Shown here: positions 7,915-17,682 of the stretch, in pieces
How the letters are laid out: every line of letters starts with the position of its first letter
How positions within the stretch are numbered: the stretch's first letter is position 1
Assembly (NCBI GenBank): GCA_017303455.1
Contig: JAFLBM010000005.1
Span: 173,402-237,401 of the forward strand
DNA: 64,000 nucleotides
DNA from: Chitinophagales bacterium
GTDB lineage: Bacteria > Bacteroidota > Bacteroidia > Chitinophagales > Chitinophagaceae
Direction of reading: 5' to 3'
Program-made: the position numbers and the translations under genes
Notes under the pieces: model-generated
Database searches by the model: none
What the model saw: only the letters and a program-made list of their open reading frames with translations
What the model was told of the DNA's origin: nothing

Positions 7915-8601
7915 ATGTCAAAAAAGAAACTCGTTGTATTGACCGGTGCCGGTATCAGTGCCGAAAGTGGTTTAAAAACTTTCCGGGACAGTGACGGGCT
8001 TTGGGAAGGATATAATATAGAAGATGTGGCCACACCCCGTGCCTGGCGGAAAGACCCGCAACTGGTGCTGGACTTTTATAATTTCCGGAGGAAAAATGTA
8101 CTGGATGCCCAACCCAATGCAGCTCACTATGGGTTGGCAGCATTGCAAAATAATTTTGATGTAACGATCATCACCCAGAATATTGATGACCTGCATGAGA
8201 GGGCCGGTTCCACCAACATTCTTCACCTGCATGGAGAAATTTTAAAAATGCGGAGTGAAAGAAATGAATATCTTATTTACGATATAACAGGCGATATTAA
8301 ATTAGGTGACAAGGCAGAAGACGGCTTTCAGCTTCGTCCGCATATTGTATGGTTTGAAGAACCGGTTCCGAAAATAGAGGAAGCCATTCCAATTGTAAAC
8401 GCAGCGGATATATTTGTTGTTGTGGGAACATCACTGGTGGTTTATCCTGCTGCCGGGCTGGTGAATTATACAAGAGCAGGTGTTCCCATTTTTATGATTG
8501 ATAAAAAAATACCTGCGATTTCATCGGTGGAGAATTTAACAAGTATTGAAAAGCCGGCAACAGAAGGAATAAAAGAGCTGCTTCACCTGCTTACAGGCTA
8601 A
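7915..8601 (+). CDS. Sir2-family NAD-dependent protein deacylase
   Basis: A 228-residue class III-like sirtuin. NAD-binding motifs are GAGISAESGLKTFRDSDGLW (from residue 11), TQNIDDLHERAGS (near 88) and VVGTSLVVYPAAGLV (near 168); the catalytic histidine is H106 in HLHGE. The Y55xxR58 pair (FYNFRR) matches the SIRT5/CobB residues that recognise acidic acyl groups, suggesting desuccinylase or demalonylase activity. The four zinc-binding cysteines usual after HLHGE are absent; the segment there contains none, as in other Bacteroidota relatives. The start at 7915 is favoured over 7876, which would begin inside the terminator hairpin. It overlaps the convergent saccharopine dehydrogenase gene by 11 bases. 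Confidence 0.9.
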   Translation: MSKKKLVVLTGAGISAESGLKTFRDSDGLWEGYNIEDVATPRAWRKDPQLVLDFYNFRRKNVLDAQPNAAHYGLAALQNNFDVTIITQNIDDLHERAGSTNILHLHGEILKMRSERNEYLIYDITGDIKLGDKAEDGFQLRPHIVWFEEPVPKIEEAIPIVNAADIFVVVGTSLVVYPAAGLVNYTRAGVPIFMIDKKIPAISSVENLTSIEKPATEGIKELLHLLTG

Positions 8602-10102
8602 TCGTTTTCTCCCTGAATTGAACGCCCAGTTGTTCCAGTTCCTTCAGCACCGGTTCATAGATTTCTTTTTTGGTAGGTATATGCAGGCCGTTCATTTTGA
8701 TCTTTCCCTGCAGGATCAGTTTGGCGGCAATACCCAACGGTAAGCCAACAGTTTTTGCCATCGCAGTCCGGAGGTTATTTTCTCCCTTTACTACCAGTGA
8801 GCTGCTGATAGCTGATTCTTTATTGCCGATCTTGTAAACAAATTCATGCAGCATTACGATCATATCCTTATCATAAGGCCGGAGGGATAATTTCTTCTCC
8901 ACAGCAAACTGCAAAATATCTGCAGGGCTGCAGAATCCTTTATTTACCATCGTATCCTGGTCATCAAGGCCAAGAAAGAAAAGTTGTTTCAATGTAAGAT
9001 TTGCCTGGTGCATCTGCTCCGCGAGATAGGCTGCTGCCCGGTTCTTCACTTCACCGATCTCAATTTCTTCAATATTGCCACTGTCATCAGCCGTCATAAA
9101 TGTTTGCGGGATCTTGTCACCCTCTCTGGTAACTTCATTCTCGGCTTCCATCAGTTTCATCAGGTTTTCCATCAATCCCTTTGTTTCAGCAAAACGTTCC
9201 GAAAGCTTCTCATTCAGCCATTCCCCAAAACCATGTTTATCCATATGTTCTTTAAAAACCTGGTACAAGGTTTTTCCATCAGTATTATATTGCGGTGTTT
9301 CATCTGTCAGTTTCAGGTCAATGATATTTTTCCAGCCATACATAAAATCAGGGTGCCGCAATGTGGTACGGATAAAAGTAGTGGTATCCTGCAGTCCATA
9401 CAAAGGAGTATAACTGAGTGAATCACGGTTGGGATACCAGCTTAAAAGCCCGAGGTCAGGTATCTCCACGGTATGTTCGCCGGTAAACAGTTCTTCGTAT
9501 GGCAACTTCTTTTCATTGCCATTCTCTTTATAATGGGCACCTGCTTTTCCTGCCATAATGATATTACGGGGATTCCAGCTTATTTTATAATGCCAGGGAT
9601 TATCATCACTCTCCGGTGCAACGAGTCCGCCGCAATGCGATTTAAAGGAACTGATGGTACCGCCTTTGGCATGAATGTTATCAATGATCTGCATGGCACT
9701 CATATGATCAATACCCGGGTCCAGGCCCATCTCGTAAAGGAAAAGAAGTTTGTTCCTGCTGATATCGGGTTCCAGTTTACGGATATCATCATCCACATAA
9801 GAAGCCGTCAGCAGGTTCTTCTGGAATTTCACACAGTCTTTCGCTACTTCAATATGAAGAAAGGGAGGCAACAGCGAAATAACAATATCAGCTTGCCTGA
9901 TATACTTACCTCTTTCGGCTGCATTCGCAATATCAAAAGAGACAGCTGTTGCTTTTTGTGAAGTACCGATCTTCGATTGTGCCAGTTTCAGGTCAGCATC
10001 CACCACTGTTATTTTCCAGTTCTCAGTGATCGCCGTATCCAGTAAGTAATCGATCAGTACTGTTGCTGATTTACCTGCCCCAAAAAGTAAAACTGTTTTC
10101 AT
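8591..10102 (-). CDS. Saccharopine dehydrogenase family protein
   Basis: A 503-residue NAD(P)-dependent oxidoreductase. The N-terminus MKTVLLFGAGKSATVLIDYL carries a Rossmann dinucleotide motif (GAGKSA) and the central and C-terminal parts (DPGIDHMSAMQIIDNI, SFKSHCGGLVAPESDDNPWHYK, KTVGLPLGIAAKLILQG) are typical of the saccharopine dehydrogenase C-terminal domain. The family interconverts saccharopine with glutamate and aminoadipate semialdehyde in lysine catabolism; bacterial members also act in carboxyspermidine synthesis, which I cannot exclude. It is longer than the usual 440-460 residues through an insertion around residues 300-350. It stands alone between the sirtuin gene and a divergent beta-barrel gene. 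Confidence 0.85.
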   Translation of the reverse strand: MKTVLLFGAGKSATVLIDYLLDTAITENWKITVVDADLKLAQSKIGTSQKATAVSFDIANAAERGKYIRQADIVISLLPPFLHIEVAKDCVKFQKNLLTASYVDDDIRKLEPDISRNKLLFLYEMGLDPGIDHMSAMQIIDNIHAKGGTISSFKSHCGGLVAPESDDNPWHYKISWNPRNIIMAGKAGAHYKENGNEKKLPYEELFTGEHTVEIPDLGLLSWYPNRDSLSYTPLYGLQDTTTFIRTTLRHPDFMYGWKNIIDLKLTDETPQYNTDGKTLYQVFKEHMDKHGFGEWLNEKLSERFAETKGLMENLMKLMEAENEVTREGDKIPQTFMTADDSGNIEEIEIGEVKNRAAAYLAEQMHQANLTLKQLFFLGLDDQDTMVNKGFCSPADILQFAVEKKLSLRPYDKDMIVMLHEFVYKIGNKESAISSSLVVKGENNLRTAMAKTVGLPLGIAAKLILQGKIKMNGLHIPTKKEIYEPVLKELEQLGVQFREKTISL

Positions 10103-10141
10103 TCCAAATCATTTATAGATCCGGTTGTAAAGATTATTATT

Positions 10142-10149
10142 TATTTTTG
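10142..10149 (+). promoter_or_regulatory. -7 promoter box for the beta-barrel gene
   Basis: TATTTTTG, exact match to TAnnTTTG, 13 bases before the ATG at 10163, so the leader is only about ten bases long. Confidence 0.6.
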
Positions 10150-10162
10150 CAAAAACCATTTT

Positions 10163-10741
10163 ATGAAAAAGATAATTCTGATCGTTGCCGTACTTATTGC
10201 TATTAACAGTACAGCGCAATCATTTCAATTCGGGGCAAAGGCAGGTGCCAATATCAGTAATTTCACTGGTGGTAATTTCGATGCTGTAAAAAAGAAGGCC
10301 TTAGTTGGGTTTCATGGTGGTTTGTATCTCCGGTTTTCCTTTATGAATTTTTCTATTCAGCCTGAAGCAATGATCTCTTCGCAGGGAGCAGTCATAGACA
10401 GCGTATCCGGCAGCTATGACTGGAAAGTTACTTACGTAAATATTCCTGTGCTGGCACAATACCGTTTCAGCAGTGGCATCTACCTGGAAGCAGGTCCGCA
10501 GGTTGGTTTTAAAGTCAGTGAAAGTATAGAGAATGAAACGATCGACAATTTTGCCAAAGGCCTTGATCTTTCTGCGGCTGCGGGAATCGGTTTCAGGGGT
10601 AAAAGAGGTTTCGGCATTGGCGGAAGATATACAGCAGGTATCAGTAAAGTAGGAGATTTCAATTCCGGTAATATCAATCCTGATTTTAAGAATGGGGTAA
10701 TTCAATTCAGTCTTTATATTCCGCTGACACCCGGTAAGTAA
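10163..10741 (+). CDS. PorT-like outer membrane beta-barrel protein
   Basis: A 192-residue secreted protein with signal peptide MKKIILIVAVLIAINSTAQS followed by a small eight-strand barrel pattern: FQFGAKAGANISNF, VGFHGGLYLRFSF, ISIQPEAMISSQGA-type strands, YLEAGPQVGFKVS, and FRGKRGFGIGGRYTAGIS, ending in FSLYIPL. Proteins of this outer_membrane_beta-brl family are very frequent in Bacteroidota; some, such as PorT, assist type IX secretion, but most have unknown roles. It is monocistronic with a strong promoter box and a strong terminator. Confidence 0.8.
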   Translation: MKKIILIVAVLIAINSTAQSFQFGAKAGANISNFTGGNFDAVKKKALVGFHGGLYLRFSFMNFSIQPEAMISSQGAVIDSVSGSYDWKVTYVNIPVLAQYRFSSGIYLEAGPQVGFKVSESIENETIDNFAKGLDLSAAAGIGFRGKRGFGIGGRYTAGISKVGDFNSGNINPDFKNGVIQFSLYIPLTPGK

Positions 10742-10756
10742 AAAAAATGAAATTAT

Positions 10757-10792
10757 AAAAAAGCCCCTGCATGTTATCGCAGGGGCTTTTTT
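10757..10792. terminator. Bidirectional rho-independent terminator
   Basis: A perfect 14-bp stem, AAAAAAGCCCCTGC (10757-10770) with GCAGGGGCTTTTTT (10779-10792), loop ATGTTATC. It lies between convergent genes and has the A and T tracts required to work on both strands. Confidence 0.85.
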
Positions 10793-10793
10793 A

Positions 10794-12161
10794 TTACAGG
10801 TCGGCCATATCTTTCGCTGATTGTACCGAAAGTATATGTGTGATCTTATACGTTACTTTGATCCCCCGGTTCGTATCCGGAACACGGATGGTTTGTGTAC
10901 CACCGGGAGCCACCGAGCGGAACTGGATAGACTCTGTTTTCAACGGCTGTTCACTGGGTTTTAAATATTGCAGTTCTACCACCACGTTATCCAATACATA
11001 TTTTGAATCATTGCTTACCGTTAGCTGAAGATTACGGATACCGCCGAAAGCTACTTTCTGGTAATCGTTACTCGAAACGGTCACCTGCTTTGAAAGGCTA
11101 TTATTTTTAAGCACTGCTTTTGGCACCGGTTCACTGATAATTTCCTTCTCTGTCGGCTCCGTTGTTTCGCTACGAACTTTTTTGTTTCGTTCCCCGGTTC
11201 TTGCATTGATCTCCACCCCGGGTGAAGGTTCATCCGCAGGCACAAATTTCTTTTCAGGTTGTACTACTTCTTTTTTGGGAGTGGTTGTAATGGCTTTTTC
11301 AGGTACACTGGCAGGAGCTGTCAGTGGTGATTGTTTTTGTTCCTTCAATTCCTGTTTTTTCATTTCATCCTGTATCACAGGCTGTGGTTCTTCATAGGCT
11401 GGTTCTGCAGGTATTTCTTCATCCTTTTGCTCCTGTGCGGGTTGTTCTTGTAAAACAGGCCCGGTTGTGTCCGCAGGCAGTATAGCTACTTGTTGTGGAA
11501 TTATATTTTCTGTAGCTGTTACCGGCTTATTACCATTCGATTTCATGGCAAACCCGATCAATATTCCAACTCCTACAATTGCCAGGGCTACGGCAGCATT
11601 TTTCATTGCGGCGTTCAGGTAGGTCTTTTTTGCTATTTTCTGTTTCCTGTCCTGCAGGGTCTTTACATACATTTCCTTGATCTCATCCAACGGCTGGGAA
11701 TATTTGATCTCGGCGGTAACAGGTGTTTCAGTGATGAGGATCGTTGGAGCCGCTGTTTCGGCCATTACCGTTTCCTTCACAGCAGGCTGGTATTTTTCAT
11801 AGCCGGTAACAGGCTGCTCTTTTATGCTTGCCGGCTGCTGTTGTTTTTGCCCCGGCAAGGTCACAAAAACAGATTTCCTGGGAATATAGGTGGATTGCTG
11901 AACCACGTTTTCCTTTTGCTGAACCGCAACCGGCACCTGTTTTTTCTCTTCCGAAGGCTTTTTGAAAAACCGGTCGTAAGGTTGCTCCTCCACGGCCGGG
12001 GAATATTCTTTGAGTTCTGCGATCTCGCCGGGGTATCGCCAGGCGGCACTTTTCCCGTTCACCCAAACGAGGTCGTAAGGTTTCAGGCCGTGCTGAATTA
12101 ATTCCTCCAGCGAAAAAGGCCCTTTTTCCTTGTTATTGCGGAGTAAAAGGTAACTGGTCAT
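10794..12161 (-). CDS. GYF_2 (DUF4339) domain membrane protein
   Basis: A 455-residue protein starting with a GYF_2 domain (MTSYLLLRNNKEKGPFSLEELIQHGLKPYDLVW...AAWRYPGEI, residues 1-60). A long disordered proline/glutamate/glutamine region follows, then one membrane helix near residue 193 (MKNAAVALAIVGVGILIGFAM), another low-complexity stretch, and a compact C-terminal beta domain from about residue 350 (QLTVSNDSKYVLDNVVVELQYLKPSEQPL). GYF_2 domains probably bind proline-rich ligands; the C-terminal domain would be periplasmic. I take the ATG at 12161, since the longer TTG at 12191 adds nothing conserved. Function is unknown. Confidence 0.75.
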   Translation of the reverse strand: MTSYLLLRNNKEKGPFSLEELIQHGLKPYDLVWVNGKSAAWRYPGEIAELKEYSPAVEEQPYDRFFKKPSEEKKQVPVAVQQKENVVQQSTYIPRKSVFVTLPGQKQQQPASIKEQPVTGYEKYQPAVKETVMAETAAPTILITETPVTAEIKYSQPLDEIKEMYVKTLQDRKQKIAKKTYLNAAMKNAAVALAIVGVGILIGFAMKSNGNKPVTATENIIPQQVAILPADTTGPVLQEQPAQEQKDEEIPAEPAYEEPQPVIQDEMKKQELKEQKQSPLTAPASVPEKAITTTPKKEVVQPEKKFVPADEPSPGVEINARTGERNKKVRSETTEPTEKEIISEPVPKAVLKNNSLSKQVTVSSNDYQKVAFGGIRNLQLTVSNDSKYVLDNVVVELQYLKPSEQPLKTESIQFRSVAPGGTQTIRVPDTNRGIKVTYKITHILSVQSAKDMADL

Positions 12162-12191
12162 GATCCGTTTCTTTTGGTAACGCCACAACAA

Positions 12192-12400
12192 CGAAAAAAC
12201 AGTGCCGCGAAGTGTAAAAAACTTGTTATAAACCAGCCAATTCGGAAAGCCGTTTTTAATTCACAGTAGTGGATAAAAGAGATCAAAAAACAGGTTTTTT
12301 TATCAGGTTTTCAAGGCTGAAAAGGGTAGATTTGCGAGCCTTCAAAAAGCCCCGTTTTAGGGATCCATTTTACGCAAAACGAATATAAGAAGCAGATCAC
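12192..12400. promoter_or_regulatory. Divergent intergenic region with gyrA promoter box
   Basis: The region between the divergent GYF_2 gene and gyrA contains TAGATTTG at 12327-12334 on the plus strand, an exact TAnnTTTG box, giving gyrA a leader of about 60 bases. Nothing else recognisable was seen. Confidence 0.5.
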
Positions 12401-14971
12401 ATGGAAGAGAATTTAGAACCATTGGAAACGCAGGATAACAACCGCATCATTCCCGTTAATATCGAAGAGCAGATGAAGACCGCTTACATTGACTATTCAA
12501 TGTCGGTGATCGTGGGCCGGGCCCTCCCGGATGTGCGGGACGGGTTAAAACCTGTTCATCGCCGGGTCCTGTTTGCGATGAATGAACTCGGTATCCATTA
12601 CAACAAGCCGTATAAAAAATCGGCCCGTATTGTCGGGGAAGTATTGGGAAAATACCACCCGCATGGTGATACATCGGTGTATGATGCGATGGTGCGTATG
12701 GCACAGGAGTGGAGTATGCGCTACACCCTTATTGATGGCCAGGGTAACTTTGGTAACCAGGATGGTGATGGTCCCGCAGCCATGCGTTATACAGAAGCAA
12801 GGTTGGAACGGCTGGCCGAACATATGCTGGATGATATCGAAAAAGATACCGTTGATTTCCAATTGAACTTTGACGACTCTGAAAAAGAACCCACCGTTTT
12901 GCCGGCAAGGGTTCCTCAATTACTGATCAATGGCTCCAGCGGTATTGCCGTGGGTATGGCCACGAATATGATGCCGCATAACCTGACGGAAGTCATTGAT
13001 GGTTGTGTTGCTTATATCGACAACCGGGAGATCAGTATTGATGAGCTGATGCAATATGTAAAAGCCCCCGACTTCCCGACAGGTGGTATCATCTATGGGA
13101 TGGAAGGAGTGAAGGCTGCCATGCATTTTGGCCGTGGCAGGGTGGTTGTGAGAGGAAAATTAACGGTAGAGACCAAACCAAGCGGCCGTGAACAGATCAT
13201 CATCACCGAAGTGCCTTACCAGGTGAACCGGGATGCACTGATCAACCGTATTGGTGAACTGGTAAATGAAAAGATCATTGAAGGTATTGCCCATGTCAAT
13301 AACGAATCGACCAATAAAGAAGGTACACGATTAGTGATCGATCTGAAAAGAGATGCTATCGCCAATGTGATCATCAACCAGATCTATAAACTTACCGATC
13401 TGCAGACCTCTTACGGTATCAACAATGTGGCGATTGTTAAAGGAAGACCCAGGACCCTGAACCTGAAAGACCTGATCAGCGAGTTCGTTGAATTCCGTCA
13501 CGAAGTGGTGGTAAGGCGTACAAAATATGACCTGCGGGAAGCTGAAAAGAGAGCCCATATCTTACAGGGTTATCTCATCGCACTTGATCACCTGGATGAA
13601 GTGATTGCGTTGATCCGCAGCTCAGCCACGCCTGATATTGCCAAAGACAATTTGATCAATGCAGGCTGGGGATTGGATGAGATACAGGCCAAAGCGATAC
13701 TGGAACTGCGTTTACAACGCCTGACCGGTATGGAAAGAGAGAAGATCAAAGAAGAGTATGATGAACTGATGAAACTGATCGCCCATCTCAATAATTTATT
13801 ATCCAATGAAGGAATGAGGTTCGACCTGATCAAAACAGAATTGCTGGAGATCAAAGATAAATTCGGTGATACAAGGAAAACAGAGATCACTTACCTCGAT
13901 GATGAAGTAAAGATCAAAGACCTGATCAAAGAAGAAGATGTGGTGATCACTATTTCACACCTGGGTTATATCAAACGTACACCGGCTGATGAATACCGGG
14001 CACAACGCAGGGGTGGAAGAGGAGTGATCGGTGGCAAAACAAGGGATGAAGATTATATCGAACATCTTTTTGTGGCTTCCACACATCACACCATGTTATT
14101 CTTTACCGAAAAAGGAAGGTGTTACTGGCTGAACGTATGGGAAATTCCGGAAGGCGAAAAGACAGGTAAGGGCCGTGCCATACAGAACCTGATGCCGTTG
14201 CCAACAGATGATAAAGTAAGAGCCATCATTGATGTGAAAGACCTGAAAGATGAAGAATTTGTAAAAGCCCATAATATTGTTCTCTGTACCAAAAAAGGGA
14301 TCATCAAGAAAACTGAACTGGAAGATTTCAGCCGTCCGAGACAAACAGGTGTGATTGCAATTACCATTGTGGAAGGCGATGAATTACTGGAAGCAAAGAT
14401 GACCGATGGTAAATCGGAGATCATGATGGCCGTGAAAAGCGGAAGGGCTATCCGTTTCTCCGAAGAAAAAGTGAGGGCCACCGGCCGCGGTGCCATTGGT
14501 GTGGCAGGTATTGAAGTCGATGATGCCGCTGATGAAGTGGTGGGCATGATCTGTGTAAATCCTGAAACAGATGCATCCAAAACCGTACTGGTGGTAAGTG
14601 AGAAAGGATTTGGAAAACGTACACCGGTGGACGAATACCGTTTCACCAACCGGGGCGGTAAAGGAGTGAAGACGATCAATGTAACCGATAAAACAGGTTC
14701 CCTGGTAGGAATTTTGGATGTAACCCCGCAGGAAGACCTGATGATCACCTGTAAGAGTGGTGTAACGATCCGGATGCCGGTAGCGGGTATCAGTGAGCAG
14801 GGCAGGGCCACGCAGGGTGTGAAACTGATCCGCCTGGATGAAGGAGACGAGATCGCAGCGATCACCAAACTGGATGAGGGGGAAGAGGAATTAGCTGAAC
14901 TCCCGGAAACAACGATTCCTCCAACAGAACAGGGTAATGACGCAACGGGTACCACTGAAAATCCATCTTAG
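12401..14971 (+). CDS. gyrA: DNA gyrase subunit A
   Basis: GyrA (856 residues), the breakage-reunion subunit of the type II topoisomerase that introduces negative supercoils. The catalytic tyrosine is Y130 in [10 protein letters not shown], the opening helix region reads [10 protein letters not shown] (residues 86-95), and the GyrA box appears as QRRGGRG near residue 537, which distinguishes gyrase from topoisomerase IV ParC. The quinolone-determining positions equivalent to E. coli S83/A84/D87 are T91/S92/D95 here, a natural variant of unknown drug effect. The C-terminal tail is acidic. gyrB is not in the window. A TPR secreted protein starts 41 bases downstream. Confidence 0.97.
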   Translation: MEENLEPLETQDNNRIIPVNIEEQMKTAYIDYSMSVIVGRALPDVRDGLKPVHRRVLFAMNELGIHYNKPYKKSARIVGEVLGKYHPHGDTSVYDAMVRMAQEWSMRYTLIDGQGNFGNQDGDGPAAMRYTEARLERLAEHMLDDIEKDTVDFQLNFDDSEKEPTVLPARVPQLLINGSSGIAVGMATNMMPHNLTEVIDGCVAYIDNREISIDELMQYVKAPDFPTGGIIYGMEGVKAAMHFGRGRVVVRGKLTVETKPSGREQIIITEVPYQVNRDALINRIGELVNEKIIEGIAHVNNESTNKEGTRLVIDLKRDAIANVIINQIYKLTDLQTSYGINNVAIVKGRPRTLNLKDLISEFVEFRHEVVVRRTKYDLREAEKRAHILQGYLIALDHLDEVIALIRSSATPDIAKDNLINAGWGLDEIQAKAILELRLQRLTGMEREKIKEEYDELMKLIAHLNNLLSNEGMRFDLIKTELLEIKDKFGDTRKTEITYLDDEVKIKDLIKEEDVVITISHLGYIKRTPADEYRAQRRGGRGVIGGKTRDEDYIEHLFVASTHHTMLFFTEKGRCYWLNVWEIPEGEKTGKGRAIQNLMPLPTDDKVRAIIDVKDLKDEEFVKAHNIVLCTKKGIIKKTELEDFSRPRQTGVIAITIVEGDELLEAKMTDGKSEIMMAVKSGRAIRFSEEKVRATGRGAIGVAGIEVDDAADEVVGMICVNPETDASKTVLVVSEKGFGKRTPVDEYRFTNRGGKGVKTINVTDKTGSLVGILDVTPQEDLMITCKSGVTIRMPVAGISEQGRATQGVKLIRLDEGDEIAAITKLDEGEEELAELPETTIPPTEQGNDATGTTENPS

Positions 14972-15012
14972 GAGGGATGAACTATAACTACGTTTATTTT
15001 AAATATGCTAAT

Positions 15013-16350
15013 ATGAAAAAAGTCTCTTTGTTTTTTGTGCTGCTATCATTGGCTTTTGCCGGCTATGCCCAAAACTATGAACCCATCAAGAACCTTCTTG
15101 TGCTCGGACAATATAAAAAAGCCAAAGAAGACCTGGATAAGGGAATGACGAATGCAAAATTTGCCGCCAAACCCGAAGCTTATATTCTAAAAACACTGGT
15201 ATATGCCAGTCTTGCAGGGGATGAAACAGTAAAAAATACTCCTGAAGCAAAAACGCTGATAACGGAAGCTGAAATTGCCTTTGGCAAATACAAAGAGATG
15301 CAGCCAGATCTCAGCCTGGTAAAAGATCCTGTTTACCAGAGTGCCCCTATTAACCTGTACAGTTCTTTATTTTCAGTAGGATACAAAGATTATAATGAGA
15401 AGAACTGGCAACACGGGTTTGAAACATTTGAGAAAGTAGTGGCTTTGTCGGATATGCTGATCAAAGAAAAACTGATCAATGTGCCTGTTGATACCAACAG
15501 CCTGTTGCTGGCCGGTATCACTGCCGAGAGCAGTAATAACAGGGATGCTGCTGCCAAATATTACTCAAGACTGGCTGATATTAAAGTAGCTGACAGGGAA
15601 TACGAGAATTTCTACCGTTTCCTGGTGAATTATTATTTCACTAAAAAGGATTTAGCTTCTTTTGAGAAATATAAAGCACTTGGTAAAGAGGTATATCCCA
15701 AAAGTGAATTTTTTAATTATGATAAAGTGGATTTTGCTGTTGGTCTTGAAACCGAACTGGACAAAAAGATCCAGGCGGTGGAAGAAATAATAGCTACTGA
15801 CCCTACTAATTACAAAGCCGCTTTATTATTAGGTGGTGTTATTTATGATACATTGAACTCCACAGAAGAGGGTGCTGTGCAACCGGCCAATGCAGCCGAA
15901 CTTGAAACAAAGATGGTCGCTTCCCTGAACAAAGCAGCGGAACTGGATCCAAAATCTGAAGACCCGCATGTGTACCTCGGCGGCCACTACCTGAACAAAG
16001 CCAAAATGGTCAATAAGCAACGTTCTGCCCATGCTGCCGAAATGCAGGCACGCACCAAACCCGGTAAGCCTGCTGCGAAAGAAGATATACAGAAAAGAGA
16101 AGACCTTGATAAATTATATGCAGCTACCATGGATCTTGCCATCGCTCCATATGAAAAAGCAGCGGCCATACTCGGAGCCAAATTAGCCACCCTGAACCTG
16201 CGTCACAAACAACAATACAAATTCATTGTAAGTGACCTGGGTGAAATGTATGGTTTCAAAAAGATCATGGCAAAAGGCAAACCGGCCGAAGCTGCCAAAT
16301 ATGCGGCCGAGGAGAAAAAATGGAATGACCTGTACGATTCGATCCATTAA
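15013..16350 (+). CDS. Secreted TPR protein, copy 1
   Basis: A 445-residue exported protein (signal peptide MKKVSLFFVLLSLAFAGYAQ) composed of helical TPR-like repeats (for example AYILKTLVYASLAGDETV, YKDYNEKNWQHGFETFEKV, RDAAAKYYSRLADIK, EDPHVYLGGHYLNKAK). It is a paralogue of the next gene: both carry the EGWYLK/AYILKTLVY start, the sentence-like FEKV/FREVEE block and a DKYSSLGRELYP versus EKYKALGKEVYP motif. No catalytic site is visible; a scaffold or envelope role is the most that can be inferred. I use the ATG at 15013 because it gives a clean signal peptide; the ATG at 14977 would add 12 residues in front of it. Confidence 0.75.
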   Translation: MKKVSLFFVLLSLAFAGYAQNYEPIKNLLVLGQYKKAKEDLDKGMTNAKFAAKPEAYILKTLVYASLAGDETVKNTPEAKTLITEAEIAFGKYKEMQPDLSLVKDPVYQSAPINLYSSLFSVGYKDYNEKNWQHGFETFEKVVALSDMLIKEKLINVPVDTNSLLLAGITAESSNNRDAAAKYYSRLADIKVADREYENFYRFLVNYYFTKKDLASFEKYKALGKEVYPKSEFFNYDKVDFAVGLETELDKKIQAVEEIIATDPTNYKAALLLGGVIYDTLNSTEEGAVQPANAAELETKMVASLNKAAELDPKSEDPHVYLGGHYLNKAKMVNKQRSAHAAEMQARTKPGKPAAKEDIQKREDLDKLYAATMDLAIAPYEKAAAILGAKLATLNLRHKQQYKFIVSDLGEMYGFKKIMAKGKPAEAAKYAAEEKKWNDLYDSIH

Positions 16351-16358
16351 AAATAACT

Positions 16359-16389
16359 CAGACACCGCTTTAACAGCGGTGTCTGTTTA
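16359..16389 (+). terminator. Hairpin terminator between the TPR paralogues
   Basis: Perfect 11-bp stem CAGACACCGCT (16359-16369) / AGCGGTGTCTG (16375-16385), loop TTAAC, followed by TTTAT. Confidence 0.7.
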
Positions 16390-16436
16390 TATAAAAGTTT
16401 TCCCGGCCCGGCATACATCCTTTATCAATCCTTTGT

Positions 16437-17669
16437 ATGAGTAAACATATTTCCTTTTTTCTTTTTAGTTTTTTTATCAGTGTGATTGCCATGGGGCAGA
16501 CCCTCGATGATATCCGTTCACTGGCGGGAAAGAACCAATGGGAAAAAGCAAAGGAGGGAATTGACAGCTATCTCACTAGTGAGACCAATGCCAAACGTTC
16601 CGAAGGCTGGTACCTCAAAGCACTTGTTTACTACAATATACTGAAACAGGGCAATGCCTTGCCATCCGGTTATTCAGATGCATTTACAGCCTATAAAAAA
16701 TTCCTGGAACTGAAAGAAAAGGAGAAAGATGCGACCGCAACAGAACATGAAGTATTATTCGGGCTCACCTTTAATAATATTGACAAAGCCAACAATGATT
16801 TCCAGTCGAAGCGGTTTGAAGAAGCATTGAAAAGTTTCCGGGAAGTGGAAGAAATGGAAAATTTTATTGTGAAGAAAGGATTCAGCTACCAGGCTTATTT
16901 ATTCCCGGTTTATGATACACAGCTTTATGTAAATATTGCCGCTGCCGCTATCAATGCCGGCAAAGAAGATATTGCCATCAGTTATTACCAGAAGATCGCC
17001 GATAATAAGATCACCGGTAAAGGTTTTGAAGGTATCTACCGGTTTCTTGCTGACCGCTTTCAGAAAAAAGGAGATAAGCCCAACCGTGACAAATACAGCA
17101 GCCTTGGCCGGGAATTGTACCCGGAAGATGAATTCTGGTGCCAACTGCCATTGAAAGACGCAGGCACCGATAAGAAAAAACTATTTTCCAAATACGAGGA
17201 ACTGATCAAAAGCTATTGTAATAATTATACCACGAATTATAATTATGCCGCCGAGCTGTATAATTATTGTTTCAAACAAACGGCCCGCCCGGCTGACTTT
17301 GCCACACAGCATCCGAAGATCCCGGAAATACTGAAGAGTGCACTGCTGGCTAAAGCAACCGTGGAAGCCAACCTGCTGATGAGCCGTTACCAGCTCAACC
17401 TGATCAATGACCTGATCGACAGCTACAATAAGTCAACCGACGCCAAAAAGAAAGATGCTTATGCTGCAGATATCAACCAGCGCTATGAACAGGTGTACCA
17501 ATATGCCGGTAATGCTTACAATAATATAGATGTTAGCAAACTGGCTGCCCAGCCAAAGGATAAAGACAATTATATCAGCGCCTGCAAAATGCTGCTGGAT
17601 TACTGGGACCGGAAAAAGGATAAGGAGAGGATGAAGGAGTTCCAGGAGAAGATTGATGCAGTGAATTAG
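16437..17669 (+). CDS. Secreted TPR protein, copy 2
   Basis: A 410-residue exported TPR-like protein, paralogue of the gene ending at 16350. Signal peptide MSKHISFFLFSFFISVIAMGQ, then repeated helix pairs (LAGKNQWEKAKEGIDSYL, EGWYLKALVYYNILKQG, KRFEEALKSFREVEE, AGKEDIAISYYQKIADNK, DRFQKKGDKPNRDKYSSLGRELYPEDEF). The shared order of motifs with copy 1 indicates tandem duplication. It ends at the border of the accessory island. Function unknown; the protein lacks enzyme motifs. Confidence 0.75.
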   Translation: MSKHISFFLFSFFISVIAMGQTLDDIRSLAGKNQWEKAKEGIDSYLTSETNAKRSEGWYLKALVYYNILKQGNALPSGYSDAFTAYKKFLELKEKEKDATATEHEVLFGLTFNNIDKANNDFQSKRFEEALKSFREVEEMENFIVKKGFSYQAYLFPVYDTQLYVNIAAAAINAGKEDIAISYYQKIADNKITGKGFEGIYRFLADRFQKKGDKPNRDKYSSLGRELYPEDEFWCQLPLKDAGTDKKKLFSKYEELIKSYCNNYTTNYNYAAELYNYCFKQTARPADFATQHPKIPEILKSALLAKATVEANLLMSRYQLNLINDLIDSYNKSTDAKKKDAYAADINQRYEQVYQYAGNAYNNIDVSKLAAQPKDKDNYISACKMLLDYWDRKKDKERMKEFQEKIDAVN

Positions 17670-17682
17670 ACTTTCCTAATTT

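Noticed and set aside
9473..9961. 162-codon plus-strand frame inside the saccharopine dehydrogenase gene
   Set aside because: Antisense of a certain gene, with composition of a shadow frame.
11490..12101. 203-codon plus-strand frame in the GYF_2 gene
   Set aside because: Phenylalanine/leucine-rich shadow of the glutamine/glutamate/lysine-rich minus-strand protein.
14122..14955. 277-codon antisense frame in gyrA
   Set aside because: Product is serine/threonine/valine-rich low-complexity typical of the reverse of a highly biased coding sequence; gyrA is certain on the plus strand.
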